This document shows, one piece after another, positions 10,967 to 22,253 of a stretch of DNA of 64,000 nt. The stretch is taken from assembly GCF_001411555.2 (NCBI RefSeq), contig NC_049916.1, positions 27,360,558 to 27,424,557 of the forward strand. Direction: 5' to 3'. The position numbers were made by a program, and so were the translations under genes. The number at the start of each line of letters is the position of its first letter. Within the stretch, counting starts at the first letter, position 1. The notes under the pieces are model-generated. The model ran no database searches, was not told where the DNA came from, and worked only from the letters and a program-made list of their open reading frames with translations. The stretch is from Juglans regia. Lineage: Eukaryota > Streptophyta > Magnoliopsida > Fagales > Juglandaceae.

Positions 10967-13900
10967 ATGGACCTAGCTCACGAAGAACCAACCGGTGATG
11001 GAGAGACAGAGGAAATGGACAGGGAACTCTTGGGAGACGCTCATCTTAGGGAGCCCCCGTCCCGTTTTCAGGGTATGGTGAGGCAGAAAGCTTATATTTT
11101 TGATGGCCATGGGAACTTCTATAATAAGGAATGGGATCTAGCAGAGGGTAGAGACAATGAGTTTTGTTGGTACCATGTGGAACTTCCAAAAGTAAATGAA
11201 AAACTTTCACGATCTGCACAATACCTCATTGGGGTTCTTTGTCCCCCTTTGAAACTCCAAGACATTCTTTCGCTTGTCAGCAATGGACCCTTTTGTGGGC
11301 ATGTGGATGGGGCTCTTGTCTTCAGAGTTAATTCACCCGGTCCTCCCTCCAGCGACTTTACATTTAGAATTGCTGCTAGAGTTACTGAGAATTCAGTGAT
11401 TACGGTATCTTTGGGCCGTGTTCCTAGACTGGGCTTCTCAGAGATTGGTGAGTCTCTTCTTTCAGAGATTCCTAGAGTGGAGAATCCTTATCTTAGGGGT
11501 GAACAGAAGGAAGGTGGAATTGTTATAAAGGAGCATGTTCTCGAGTTCTTGTTGACAATGAATCACTCTGAGGAGGCTGATAATCCTGTGCCGAAATCCG
11601 TCTCTAATCTTGTTGTTCACATTCTTGACACACATGTGGATCACCTTCAAGATGTTGTGACTAAACTTGAGATGGAGCTGGATTCTGTGGAGCTCCAAAT
11701 GGATAAAGGTAAAATATCCAAAATGATTCCAATTTAAGTTGATAATTAAATATTCCTCATATATTGTTTCCCAACTATGAGTTTATTCATCAGTTAACTT
11801 GTGGAAGAAACTTCTTGGCTTTCACTTCCTTTGCTGGATATTATATTAATACATCAAATTCTTAGGATTCAAGCATTACTTCTCATGATCCTGATGTTTG
11901 CTCTGTATTAGTCTCTTCTACCATTTTACCCCCTTCTATTCACAAGCAAAGCCAGAACATAGTGAAAAAAAGGCGCCAATGGACACACCACAGATGTGGA
12001 AACTCATAGACCTTGAGATATCATTAATAAAGGTTGCATGCTTGAAAATGAAAGAATGAAAGTGGATTAAAACATTACTTAATAATTTTTAATAAAATGT
12101 TATCTTTAGTACTGAATCCAATTATTGATCTCCAGTATATAATATTCTGTGGAAACTCATAGACCTTGAGATATCCAATTATTCTGTTGGGGGATTGTGT
12201 ATCATTCATTGGAAATAACTGAACCAGCATGTGCATGGGTTATACTTGAGAACCTTAATTTAAAATGTCTAGTGAGCCCATATCCTTGAGCAATATGGAG
12301 CCTTTGCTTTTGTTGTTCACTTTTGCGTTTAATCTTCTAGAAAACAAAAAGAACTGCATCTGGATTCTTTGTGCTTCTTATAATTGGAAAAAAGGAACTA
12401 ATGGCATGAAAACTAGACGTAACTAAGGATACAGGTACTGAATGGTAAAAGAAATGGTTTGGAGCTTCGTAGGTAAAATCGTTTGGAGCTTTGCTGGTCA
12501 ATGAAATAAATTTCACTTTGTCTTTCTGGGCCCATCATTGAAAGTTCTTACAACCTAAATGAGGATATTGGAAACGTTGCAGGATCTGCATTTTCATTGG
12601 AAGGTGTACTTTCCCATATCCATTGACAAGACATGAAAAAGGATGGCTTTTCCTGTCTTCAATAGCATCTGAAAATTTTGGAATAAAAATAAAACTGTAT
12701 AAGATGACCATTTTGAGTCTATTTTGGTGGGAAATAGCCTAAATATGTGATTTATAACTCTAAACTTGATAAGTTTCCACTCATATTCCTATCGCATTTC
12801 TTAAGAAAATTGGCAGTGTAAATGACTGATGACTTTTGGACTGGTATCTTCAAGAAAATGTTTAATTGTCAGATTTCTTTAGGTCATAAAGAATCACTCT
12901 TACAGTCTTTTATTACTATTTTTTTCTGAGCCAGTATGCTATTATATACAAAATGGCTTATCATGTTCACAAGTGTTACCTTGCACGTGCCAATTGATCA
13001 ATCTGTGGTCTATGTCATTGGGAAAGCTTGATAAGGCCAGTTACAGGGTTTTAATCTGAAAAGACATGCCATTTCATGCTCTGGTGAAAAAGAACCCAGA
13101 GATCAATCTCTTTCCAACTTCATGTTCTGTTGCATGGTTTGAAATATGGTTGAAATTAAGGCATGATTCTTCTGTTTCATTCAGGTGGTTTTGCTTTGAA
13201 GAAGCAAATGCTAGATGATAGAAGATTCCCTAAAATGCATCTTAACTTGCAGCGCCTTTTGCAGGTACCATACTCATTTGGTTTCTTTAATGTCAGAAAA
13301 CAGGAGGGACTAGAGTTATTAGTAACCTTATCCCTTGTTACTTGTTAGTTAGCCCATTCAGTTGTATCTGAGTCACGGTTAACAAATTCAAGTCTCTGGT
13401 GAGAAGCATGCCCTTAAACTAAAATATCAATGGAGTTTGATTCTCTCTGAGGTCTTTGGCTCCTTCTCATGGAGCCAAGTTCACGAAATTAGAACACACC
13501 AGCTGTGTTTATGACCATAAGTGTTTGTGAGGCCAAGTAAAAATATCACCAATAAATATTTTGGATGGTATTGTTGTGATCTTCCATTGGCTATAATAGT
13601 CGGTAGGATATTTTTTGAGTTTCAGTTTAATGAAATATAAGTTAAAAAAAGGTTGCAGGGTCTAGTGGTCTGGGCATTGGACTCTGAATCCTGTAACCTT
13701 AGTTCAAATCTAATTACCCATAATATTCGAAACTGTTGATGAGACACCGAGACCTTCACAGTTTTGAATTTTCATTGAACTCAGGTGATAGCACATGGGG
13801 AGCAAGTATTTCCACGAGTGAAAGAGAAGTGTTCTTCAAAAGGTTGGTTTGCTAGCGAAGACATTAACTCCCTTGAAGAGTTAATTGGACAATTAAGGAG

Positions 13901-14426
13901 GTTAAAAGAAAATGTGGGATTTATTGCAAATCGTGTCACGGCAATCCAAGCTGGCCTTGATAGCTGGCAGGCCGAGCAAATAAACAGGAAACTATATTAC
14001 CTTTCGTTCCTTTCAATAATATTTCTTCCTTTGTCCATCATCACTGGAGGTAAAAGTTTCTCTTTGTTGTAGCCTTTTCATTTGGAACTTTTCTTTGCAA
14101 TTTTGTTTACTGATTTTGCTGAAGTGATTTGCAATTGACACCAATCACTTGTAACAGTGTTTGGCATGAATGTGGGAGGAGTTCCATGGACAGGTCAAAT
14201 GGACCCAAAGTCCAAAGACGGTTTCCGTAATGTAATGTTACTCTGCATGGCAATGCTACTTCTGGTTTTGCTGTGCTTCTGTTTCCCTGTTCTTTATGCC
14301 CATTTAGCTACTTGGCAGCGGAGGAGGGCCATGAGGAGAAGTTGGTCTCTCAACAGGAAGTCATTCCTCAAGAGAACAGTAGGAAATGGGGGAGTTCAAG
14401 GAAGAGGAGGTTACCTTCGGATTTGA
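10967..14426 (+). CDS. CorA-like magnesium transporter family protein
   Basis: A membrane divalent-cation channel or transporter of the CorA/ZntB superfamily, probably carrying Mg2+. Exons 10967-11708, 13185-13264, 13785-14049 and 14158-14426 join in phase to about 451 residues. The long N-terminal cytosolic part precedes a helical segment with INSLEELIGQLRRLKENVGF and a conserved YYLSFLSIIFLPLSIITG membrane span. The signature GMN follows at the start of exon 4 (VFGMNVGGVPWTGQ), then a second hydrophobic span (about VMLLCMAMLLLVLLCFCF) and a basic tail. Two membrane spans around GMN define CorA folds. It resembles the At2g42950-type plant CorA-like proteins rather than MRS2. The start ATG is the first in the coding exon; a leader intron upstream is likely. 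Confidence 0.88.
13651..13718 (+). repeat. tRNA-Gln-like sequence in CorA intron 2 (SINE head or tRNA pseudogene)
   Basis: The 68 bases start GGTTGCA and end TTACC. There is an A-box-like TCTAGTGGTCTGGGC, an anticodon-loop-like ACTCTGAAT (CTG, glutamine) and a B-box-like AGTTCAAATCT flanked by the pairing TTAG/CTAA. The D and acceptor stems are poor, so a working tRNA is unlikely. It is better read as the tRNA-derived head of an old SINE or a tRNA pseudogene. Confidence 0.45.
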
Positions 14427-15918
14427 ACCAAAGAGAAAATGTGTTTGCTATCTTGGGGTGTGTATATTTTTTAGTACTCGTTTGCTTTCTAATTACCTTT
14501 TCTGTTTCAATGCTTAGTTCTGTACTATGTCTAAGTTCCTTTTTTCATCTTTTTTCTCATTTTCAGGAAGTCATCTCGGCAATGTGATCAATTGGTTTAG
14601 GCTGATTCCTAGATGTCCCATGAGAGGACAGGCATTATACACTAAAAATCATTTGTTCAATAACACCATTCACTCTGACCTGGAAGTAGGGATTTTTATT
14701 TGCCACTCTCTCCTCATTTACTCTGTAGAGAAGGTGGAAGTTGCTAGTTGGAGGTCAACTATTTCTCTTTGTTCTGATTTTGTTTCTATAATTGGTTTAT
14801 ATGGTTTCTTTCATCTGTGGGAAGCTGTTAACATGTACAGCATTTGTTTCATTTTTTTACTTCTCCCTTTTGAGAGTGTATTCTGATATTCTTAAAGTGT
14901 AACTTGTAAGTACTCTCTCACTTTTTTTTTTTTTTTTGCTCAAAGTACTCTCTCACTTTCATTAATGATACATACTGCTTCCAATTCCAATCACTTTTGA
15001 ATCACCCTTTAATATATAGAGTCCAATTGATCTTGGTATTAAGGCTGCTGAGTTGTCTTGCAACATTATCAGAGTTTAGGTTTTGCAATTTTGGATACAT
15101 CTTCTACTACTGTTCTTTCTTTCATGATACATCTTTCTTTTTCTTTTTCCTTTTTCGGTTTTGAGTTCAGTGTGAGTGAAACAAAGGGATGGGAAATGTA
15201 TGTACTATGAAGTATGAACCACACCTTTTTCAGCTTCAGGAATTAAAATTCTCATTTCCACGTAAATGAACCATATCAAGTTATCAATTACCACAAATAA
15301 GATATGCTTTGTTCTGTAGCAAAAATCTTCTGGATGTTGGAATTTTAAGATCAGGATACCGCACCTATTAAATTGATTATTATATCATTCACTTTATATG
15401 TAGGTATTTTTAACATTTTAAATAACAATTATATAAACCGGTTTAAATATTACTGTTTAGTTAAACAATTTTGTAAGCCGAGTGAGATGAGTTTAGAGTT
15501 AACAAAATATTGTTAGAATATAATTTTTTAATATAATTTTTATTTTAAAATTTGAAAAAATTGAATTTTTTATTATATTTTGTTTAAAAATTTAAAAAAG
15601 TTATAATAATTAAATGAGATAAAATGAGATAAATTTATATGATATTTGAATACAAATAAGACCTATACTCTGTTTGATTACCCAGATGGTGAGTTGTATG
15701 GTAAGGTTTTATTTATTTTTGTAGATGAGATGAATTGATATAAAAATTGAAAATTGAATAAAAATATTGTTAAAATATTTTTTTAATATTTTTTTATTTT
15801 AGATTTAAAAAATTTAAATTATTTATTTTATTTTGTATAAAAATTTAAATAAAATTATAATAATTAAATAAAATAATATAAGAATGATCGTAAAAATAAA
15901 TTAAACCCAAGGAGGTCC
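14427..15918. other. Intergenic: CorA 3' side and mtHSP70 upstream region
   Basis: No supported gene. Pyrimidine-rich 3' flank of the CorA-like gene is followed by two AT-rich family A MITE-like stretches (about 15480-15660 and 15672-15890). The second abuts the presumed mtHSP70 promoter. Confidence 0.55.
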
Positions 15919-15933
15919 AGAAGCTTCCAGCAG
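15919..15933. promoter_or_regulatory. Putative heat shock element upstream of mtHSP70
   Basis: AGAAGCTTCC contains the inverted pentamers GAA and TTC in the spacing of a heat shock factor site. A degenerate third unit (AGCAG) follows. It lies about 215 bp before the mtHSP70 start codon. Two perfect units are suggestive but can occur by chance. Confidence 0.4.
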
Positions 15934-16142
15934 CACGTATCTTCTTGTCCCTGGAACAGTCTCCAAACCCGTCACAGGCCCCTCGTTTCCACCTGCTGCC
16001 CAAAAAATTAAAAAAACGCAACTACTTTCCCCCCACCATTTGTATCCTCAAACCCCTAAACCCTCCTTCCAAAAGGCTCTATCTCTGTGTCTATCTGTTT
16101 TTCACTTCTCGCTGCACTCCGATCCGTCTAAGGCATCCATTC

Positions 16143-19100
16143 ATGGCAGCAACCGCCGTATTAATCCGCTCGCTACGACGCCGTGACGTCGCCTCCGCAC
16201 CTCTCTCCGCCTTCCGATCCGTACGTATTCTCTTATTCTTCTTTTTCTTCTTCTCCTTCTTTTTACCCCTTCTGCGAGATTACTGTCTGCTTCTTTTTGG
16301 CTGAACCATTTATTGTTAGTCGTCCATTTTTTGTATCCGATGTGCTCTTTTTGCTTCCTGCCATAGCTCAGAGAAATTGAATAAATTTAGGGAATTTTCT
16401 CTCGCAATATTTAGTTTTTGTCTTTTTTTCTTGGTTGCTTTTGATCCGAGAAAATATACTTTAGCGGAGCTTAATAAAATTTGTTAGCTTTGTAGAGGAG
16501 ATGGGGGGTCCTAGCCTAACCGGTTAAACGAAAAGGTAATCGGTTAATATCTATTTCTCGGTGTCTTTGTCTCAATCTTCTCTCGGATGACGGCTTTTAC
16601 GCAATGATATACAAGCAGTGTTGTTCTGTAAGAAATTGTGACCGAGTCCGAGGGATGTACTAGGCTCAGTTCGGTTAGGGTTTTAGTCTTGTGTCCTAAA
16701 CAGAACTTTTCGTCATCCGACATTGTAAGCTGCGAGATGAATGGTTCGAACCCAGAAATTTTATTCATTTTGGAAATGCTATCATGTCTCAGTTTAAGTG
16801 CAGACTGTTCTCATGATTGATTGGGAACCGTGATTAGCTTTAGTTCTCTTGCAATTAACTGTAACATTAGGTGCTCAAGAAAGTTTTGCCTAAAGGAATT
16901 ATGATGGAAAAAAAATGAGGTTTGCACATTTTCCACTGGCGGATTTTAATTGGTGATGATTTTCTTGATATTCTTTTGGCAATGGAAAAAGAGCTTGATC
17001 ATTTGTGATTGTTTTAAAAGTACCCATTGTGGATCTGCATCTTTTATTTTTTATGCTCAAGCAAGTTGCTGGACTTATATATAACTTCAGGATAAACTCA
17101 TATAGCAGACTATTGCCCTTAACATGACTCGAAAAAGTCATATAAAAGCTCTTGATGGATACGAGTAACAAGACTTTACAAGGCCATATAAAACAACTCG
17201 ATAGCACAAGAGTAAGTCATTGGTAAGAAATTACCTTAGTGATGCTTTCTAATGCTTGTGCAGTTCACCAGCAATGCTAAGCCTCTGTGGGCTCCCTCAA
17301 AGTTGGGTCACAATTGGGCAAGTTTGACCAGAGCATTCAGGTATAAGGGTTTTCAGCTATATTTGGAGTCTGTTGGATTCTTTTTTCATTTTCCTTCTTT
17401 TTGTAATATTTTTAATTTTTCAAAACAGTTCTAAGCCTGCTGCGAGTGATGTTATTGGCATTGACTTGGGAACAACCAATTCATGTCTTGCAGTTATGGA
17501 AGGAAAGGTATAGACATGAGAAACAGTGTTCTCATAATGACTCTGAAGGACTCATTTCTTATTTATCGATCAAAATATCATGTTGTTTTCTTTCTGATTC
17601 AGTTTGAATTATGTCTGACTCTTTCTAATTTCTGAGAGAAACTGTAGAATCCCAAAGTTATTGAGAACGCCGAGGGGTCTCGAACCACACCATCTGTGGT
17701 TGCCTTCACCCCAAAAGGAGAACTACTCGTGGGTACTCCAGCAAAACGTCAGGCTGTGACTAACCCCACTAATACCATCTTTGGAACCAAGCGTTTGATT
17801 GGGAGACGATTTGATGATCCTATAACGCAGAAAGAAATGAAGATGGTCCCATACAAGATTGTCAGGGGTCCAAATGGAGATGCATGGGTTGAAGCCAACG
17901 GACAACAGTATTCCCCAAGCCAAATTGGGGCTTTTGTCCTAGTTAAGATGAAGGAAACTGCAGAATCATATCTTGGAAAGTCAGTTACAAAGGCTGTGAT
18001 CACTGTTCCGGCTTATTTCAATGATGCTCAGAGACAAGCAACAAAGGATGCTGGCAGAATTGCAGGACTTGATGTACAGAGAATTATCAATGAGCCTACT
18101 GCTGCTGCACTTTCCTATGGAATGAACAATAAGGAGGGTCTCATAGCAGTTTTTGATCTTGGTGGTGGAACATTTGATGTTTCCATTTTAGAGATCTCTA
18201 ATGGTGTTTTTGAGGTAGTTTTTTCTTTTTGCTATTAAAGTAGCCTTTTTTTTGTTGTGGACGAATAAACATGCACATTCACACATCTTGTTTTAGTTTG
18301 CTGTTGGTTGTTGACTGACGACGGGAGAACTTTTTGTTTTATTTTTCCTTTGAATTCTAGTTGGTGGGTGTAGAATTCAAATAAAATCTATTACATTGTA
18401 TACTTAGGAGGCATTGTTACAGTTTTTTTTTAGATTTCTTTTTAGAACAAACCAGCCTTCTTTTTGAACAAATGTGAGTTTGCTTCTTGTGAAGAGTGAT
18501 TCTCCCTACTGGGTGTGACCCCTAGCTTTGGTTGGAGTGATTTCAACATTAATTTTCTATTATTAACTGCTGCTGTGCTAAATCTGTACTGCATCACTTT
18601 CCTCATCACTTCAAGTCTCAATGACTCTTTTAATTATCAAAAAAAAGTCTCAATGACTCTTTTGTCTAGGTGAAAGCAACAAATGGAGACACATTCTTGG
18701 GAGGAGAGGATTTTGACAATGCGCTGCTGGAGTATTTGGTGAGTGAATTTAAGAGAACTGAGGGGATTGATCTTTCCAAGGACAAGCTTGCTTTGCAGAG
18801 GCTTCGTGAAGCAGCCGAGAAAGCTAAGATAGAACTCTCATCTACCACCCAAACTGAAATCAACCTGCCCTTCATCACAGCTGATGCATCTGGTGCAAAA
18901 CATCTGAATATCACACTAACCAGATCGAAATTTGAAAGTTTGGTGAATCACTTGATTGAGAGGACTAGGGCCCCATGTAAGAACTGTTTGAAGGATGCTA
19001 GCATAACTTCCAAGGAGGTAGATGAGGTACTTCTTGTTGGAGGGATGACACGTGTTCCAAAAGTGCAGGAGGTTGTTGCAGAGATCTTCCAAAAGACCCC

Positions 19101-20076
19101 AAGCAAAGGAGTAAATCCTGATGAGGCAGTTGCCTTGGGAGCTGCTATCCAGGGTGGTATTCTTCGTGGTGATGTCAAAGAATTGCTTCTCTTGGATGTC
19201 ACTCCTTTGTCACTTGGTATTGAGACATTGGGTGGTATCTTCACCAGGCTGATCAACAGAAACACAACCATTCCAACAAAGAAGAGTCAGGTATGTAACT
19301 CCTGCTTGACTTGGTTTTGAGAGGCTCAGTTTTGTCTGGTCTTCAATTTGACTCAATCTTTCCCCATTGCAGATTGTTTTTCATACACTTTGCGTTATGT
19401 AACTTTTTATTCTTGAGGTTCCTGAACAGCACTTTTACCATTGCAGGCTTTTTCCACAGCAGCTGATAACCAGACTCAGGTTGGCATCAAGGTATTGCAA
19501 GGTGAGCGTGAAATGGCCTCTGACAACAAGCTTCTTGGAGAGTTTGAGCTTGTGGGCATTCCGCCAGCCCCCAGAGGCATGCCTCAGATTGAAGTCACGT
19601 TTGACATTGATGCCAACGGTATTGTGACTGTTTCTGCTAAGGACAAGACCACCGGGAAGGAACAACAGATCACCATCCGTTCATCTGGAGGGCTTTCGGA
19701 AGATGAAATTGAAAAGATGGTTAAGGAAGCTGAGTTGCATGCTCAGAGGGATCAAGAAAGAAAAGCTCTGATTGATATCAGAAACAGTGCAGATACCACC
19801 ATCTACAGCATTGAGAAAAGCTTGGGCGAGTACAAGGATAAGATTCCTGCTGAGGTTGCCAAAGAGATTGAGGATGCAATTGCAGATTTAAGGAAGGCAA
19901 CGGCTGGGGACAATGCTGAAGAAATTAAGTCGAAGATTGATGTGGCAAACAAAGCTGTCTCGAAGATAGGGCAGCACATGCAAGGTGGGTCTGGTGGTGA
20001 TGGTTCCTCTGGAGGTTCTCAGGGTGGTGGTGGTGACCAGGCTCCTGAGGCAGACTATGAGGAGGTGAAGAAGTGA
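16143..20076 (+). CDS. mtHSC70: Mitochondrial heat shock protein 70 (DnaK-type chaperone)
   Basis: A matrix Hsp70 that pulls in imported precursors and folds them, working with J-proteins and the exchange factor MGE1. Exons 16143-16220, 17264-17340, 17429-17507, 17648-18214, 18670-19290 and 19447-20076 give about 683 residues, the usual length. The first 50 or so residues are rich in Arg, Ala and Ser with no acidic stretch, as in a mitochondrial presequence. The nucleotide-binding domain follows with the three Hsp70 signatures: IDLGTTNSC at the exon 3 start region, [14 protein letters not shown] at the end of exon 4, and [17 protein letters not shown] in exon 5. The substrate domain and Gly-rich tail are in exon 6, ending in [10 protein letters not shown], typical of the mitochondrial form rather than cytosolic EEVD or ER HDEL. 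A heat-shock-element-like site lies upstream. Confidence 0.95.
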
Positions 20077-22253
20077 GTGTTGAGATTGTAATTTGAAGGT
20101 AGTTTCTATTCCGTGGCAGTGTCACAAACTGGGGCGGATATCTTAAGGTTCGTGCCCTCTATAGGGCATAAAAGTTTCCTACGGTTTTTGTATCAAAATG
20201 TGGGAGGTTGAATGTATTAGAAAGTCCCTTGCTCCATTTGAGCACAAAGCGCAAAGTCTCTGCTCTCTAATACGTTGTTGACGAAATTTTTGCAGCAGTA
20301 TTCCTATTCGCTTACAGATACGAGTTATTTGTTCATGTTTCAGTCCAGAATTTACATGTTTTTTGGTTAATATTGATGTGCCTACCTCTATATTTTGCTA
20401 ATAATTCATCAAAGCCATTAGTGCTTCGGAATGTGGGACTCTATCTTCTTGGTTATTGAAGCTGTAACATGACTTGCGATTGTCATTGCTAATTAATATG
20501 TATGTGGGAGGGGGAAATAGTTTATTAATAGATTGGTACGTACGTCTCAATTTCACTAAAATTAAGGGTCGATTGTTTTTAGAGATGAGATAAAGATGAA
20601 ATGAGATTAAAATTAAAAAGTTGAATAAAATATTATTAAAATATATTTTTTAATATTATTTTTATTTTAAGATTTGAAAAAATTGAATTGTTTATTTTAT
20701 TTTGTATTGAAAGTTAGAAAAATTGTAATGATTAGATGAGATGTGATGTTTTCTAAAAACAAATCAGGTCTTAAGAATTGTAAATGATCTCAGGGATAGA
20801 ATTTGATGACTGTGTTTTAAATTAAGATGATGTTTCTTTGTAAAACAATGATTAATGACCATAAAAGCTTCCTACAACGGTCTATGCCCCTTATCCATCT
20901 GAAAATTTATTTTTTAAGAAGAGTAGTACTATATATATTTACAGTTTTATTTATAAAACTCGTTTTATTAATTGTCTTTTAGAATTTAAATTTTAAATTT
21001 TAAATTTTATGATTTTTTAGATATTAATAACTGACATACAGAGAAGTATGTATATTTAACATTTTTCTAAAAAGAAATCAGTAACTTAAAGAGAAAAAAA
21101 GTTGTTTATCTAAAAAAAAAAACAGATAATAGAAAGAGGAAGGCCAGTAAATATCGATGTTTATAACTTTATAGAATTAGAATAAGGTGTTGAGTACATA
21201 ATTAGCCTCTATATTTCATGATTTCTATTTTTTGCTTCACGAGTTTTTTTATTTTTATTTGTTCGTTTTGATAGTGTTTTATAATTTTTATAATTAAAGG
21301 CTTTTTTCTTAATATTTGTTAGATTTTTTAACAAAAAATATGAGTGACTTGACATCAGGTGGCTAAAGCCTTAAAAAATAATAAATTATTTATTAAATTA
21401 TTTAAAAGCATGAAGTAAGCCTTCATATAATATGAATAATAATTTCAGTGGGGGTGCCACCGTAATTCTTCAAAGATAGTAGGTCATATATTATATTATT
21501 ATACGTGTAATTGAGGCTTTTCTGATAAGATGAAGAATAAAGGGTTAATTTTGAATATTAGAGAGATATATATAAGATGGGTTTCCACCGGCCGAAACCT
21601 TCCTCAATTTGCTTCTTTCTGCTTTCCCCTTCCATTGCCTTTGGCGGCCACAGACCCAGAGTGGGCACATTCACACTCAAGACAGAATAGAACAAAACGA
21701 GCCGTTTCTTCCATTGGCTCAAACCCCGAACCCTAGAACCTAGAAGGTTCGCACCTGCTTGCCCTTCCTTTTCTATTCTGCCTATGTTTGATTTCCGAGA
21801 AAATATAGTGAAGCAACGCAACCACTCATAAGCTTTGTTCTTCGGGTTCTTCTGTTTCCTAAGCGCCCATATAAATAGTAGTCAAGGTACGTACTTTTTT
21901 TCCCCTTTAGCTTTACTACTATAAATTGATTCTTATACTCCTTAGTCTGTTATTCTTTTTCCGGATTCACGATTTCTTATCAACATCTGTATGCTTTATT
22001 TTGTGGACATATCCTTTTTCTGAACGAATTAACTAGATAGTGAATAGTAGGATACAAATATGTAGATTTATATTGATTGTAGTATGGAAGGGGAATGGCG
22101 TGGCCTAGTGCTTGTTATTGCTTCATTTATTTTGTTCTTTCGCCTTTTATTATAAAACCTCAGGGTCATTGGAGCTCTTACGCGCTTAGTGGCTGTTTTC
22201 TGGTGTACTGTTATGTAGGATAATTTTTAAATAAAATAAAGAGTTTGGTCTAA
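20077..22253. other. Intergenic: mtHSP70 3' side and POL5 upstream region
   Basis: Contains the mtHSP70 3' untranslated region, a family A MITE (20565-20770) and AT-rich DNA. From about 21590 there is GC-richer promoter or leader sequence of POL5, including AACCCTAGA (telo-box-like, near 21728) and an ATATAAATAG stretch near 21867. A CAAG|GTACGT donor near 21886 with TTATGTAG| before the ATG suggests a leader intron. No separate gene is supported. Confidence 0.5.
20565..20770. repeat. Tourist-like MITE, family A copy (206 bp, TTA target duplication)
   Basis: It is flanked by TTA at 20562-20564 and 20771-20773. The ends pair: AGGGTCGATTGTTTTTAGA at the left and the inverse TCTAAAAACAAATCAGGTC at the right. 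The AT-rich interior has the family core (AAAAGTTGAATAAAATATT, then GATTTGAAAAAATTGAATTG) and a GAT-rich right end. Confidence 0.7.
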
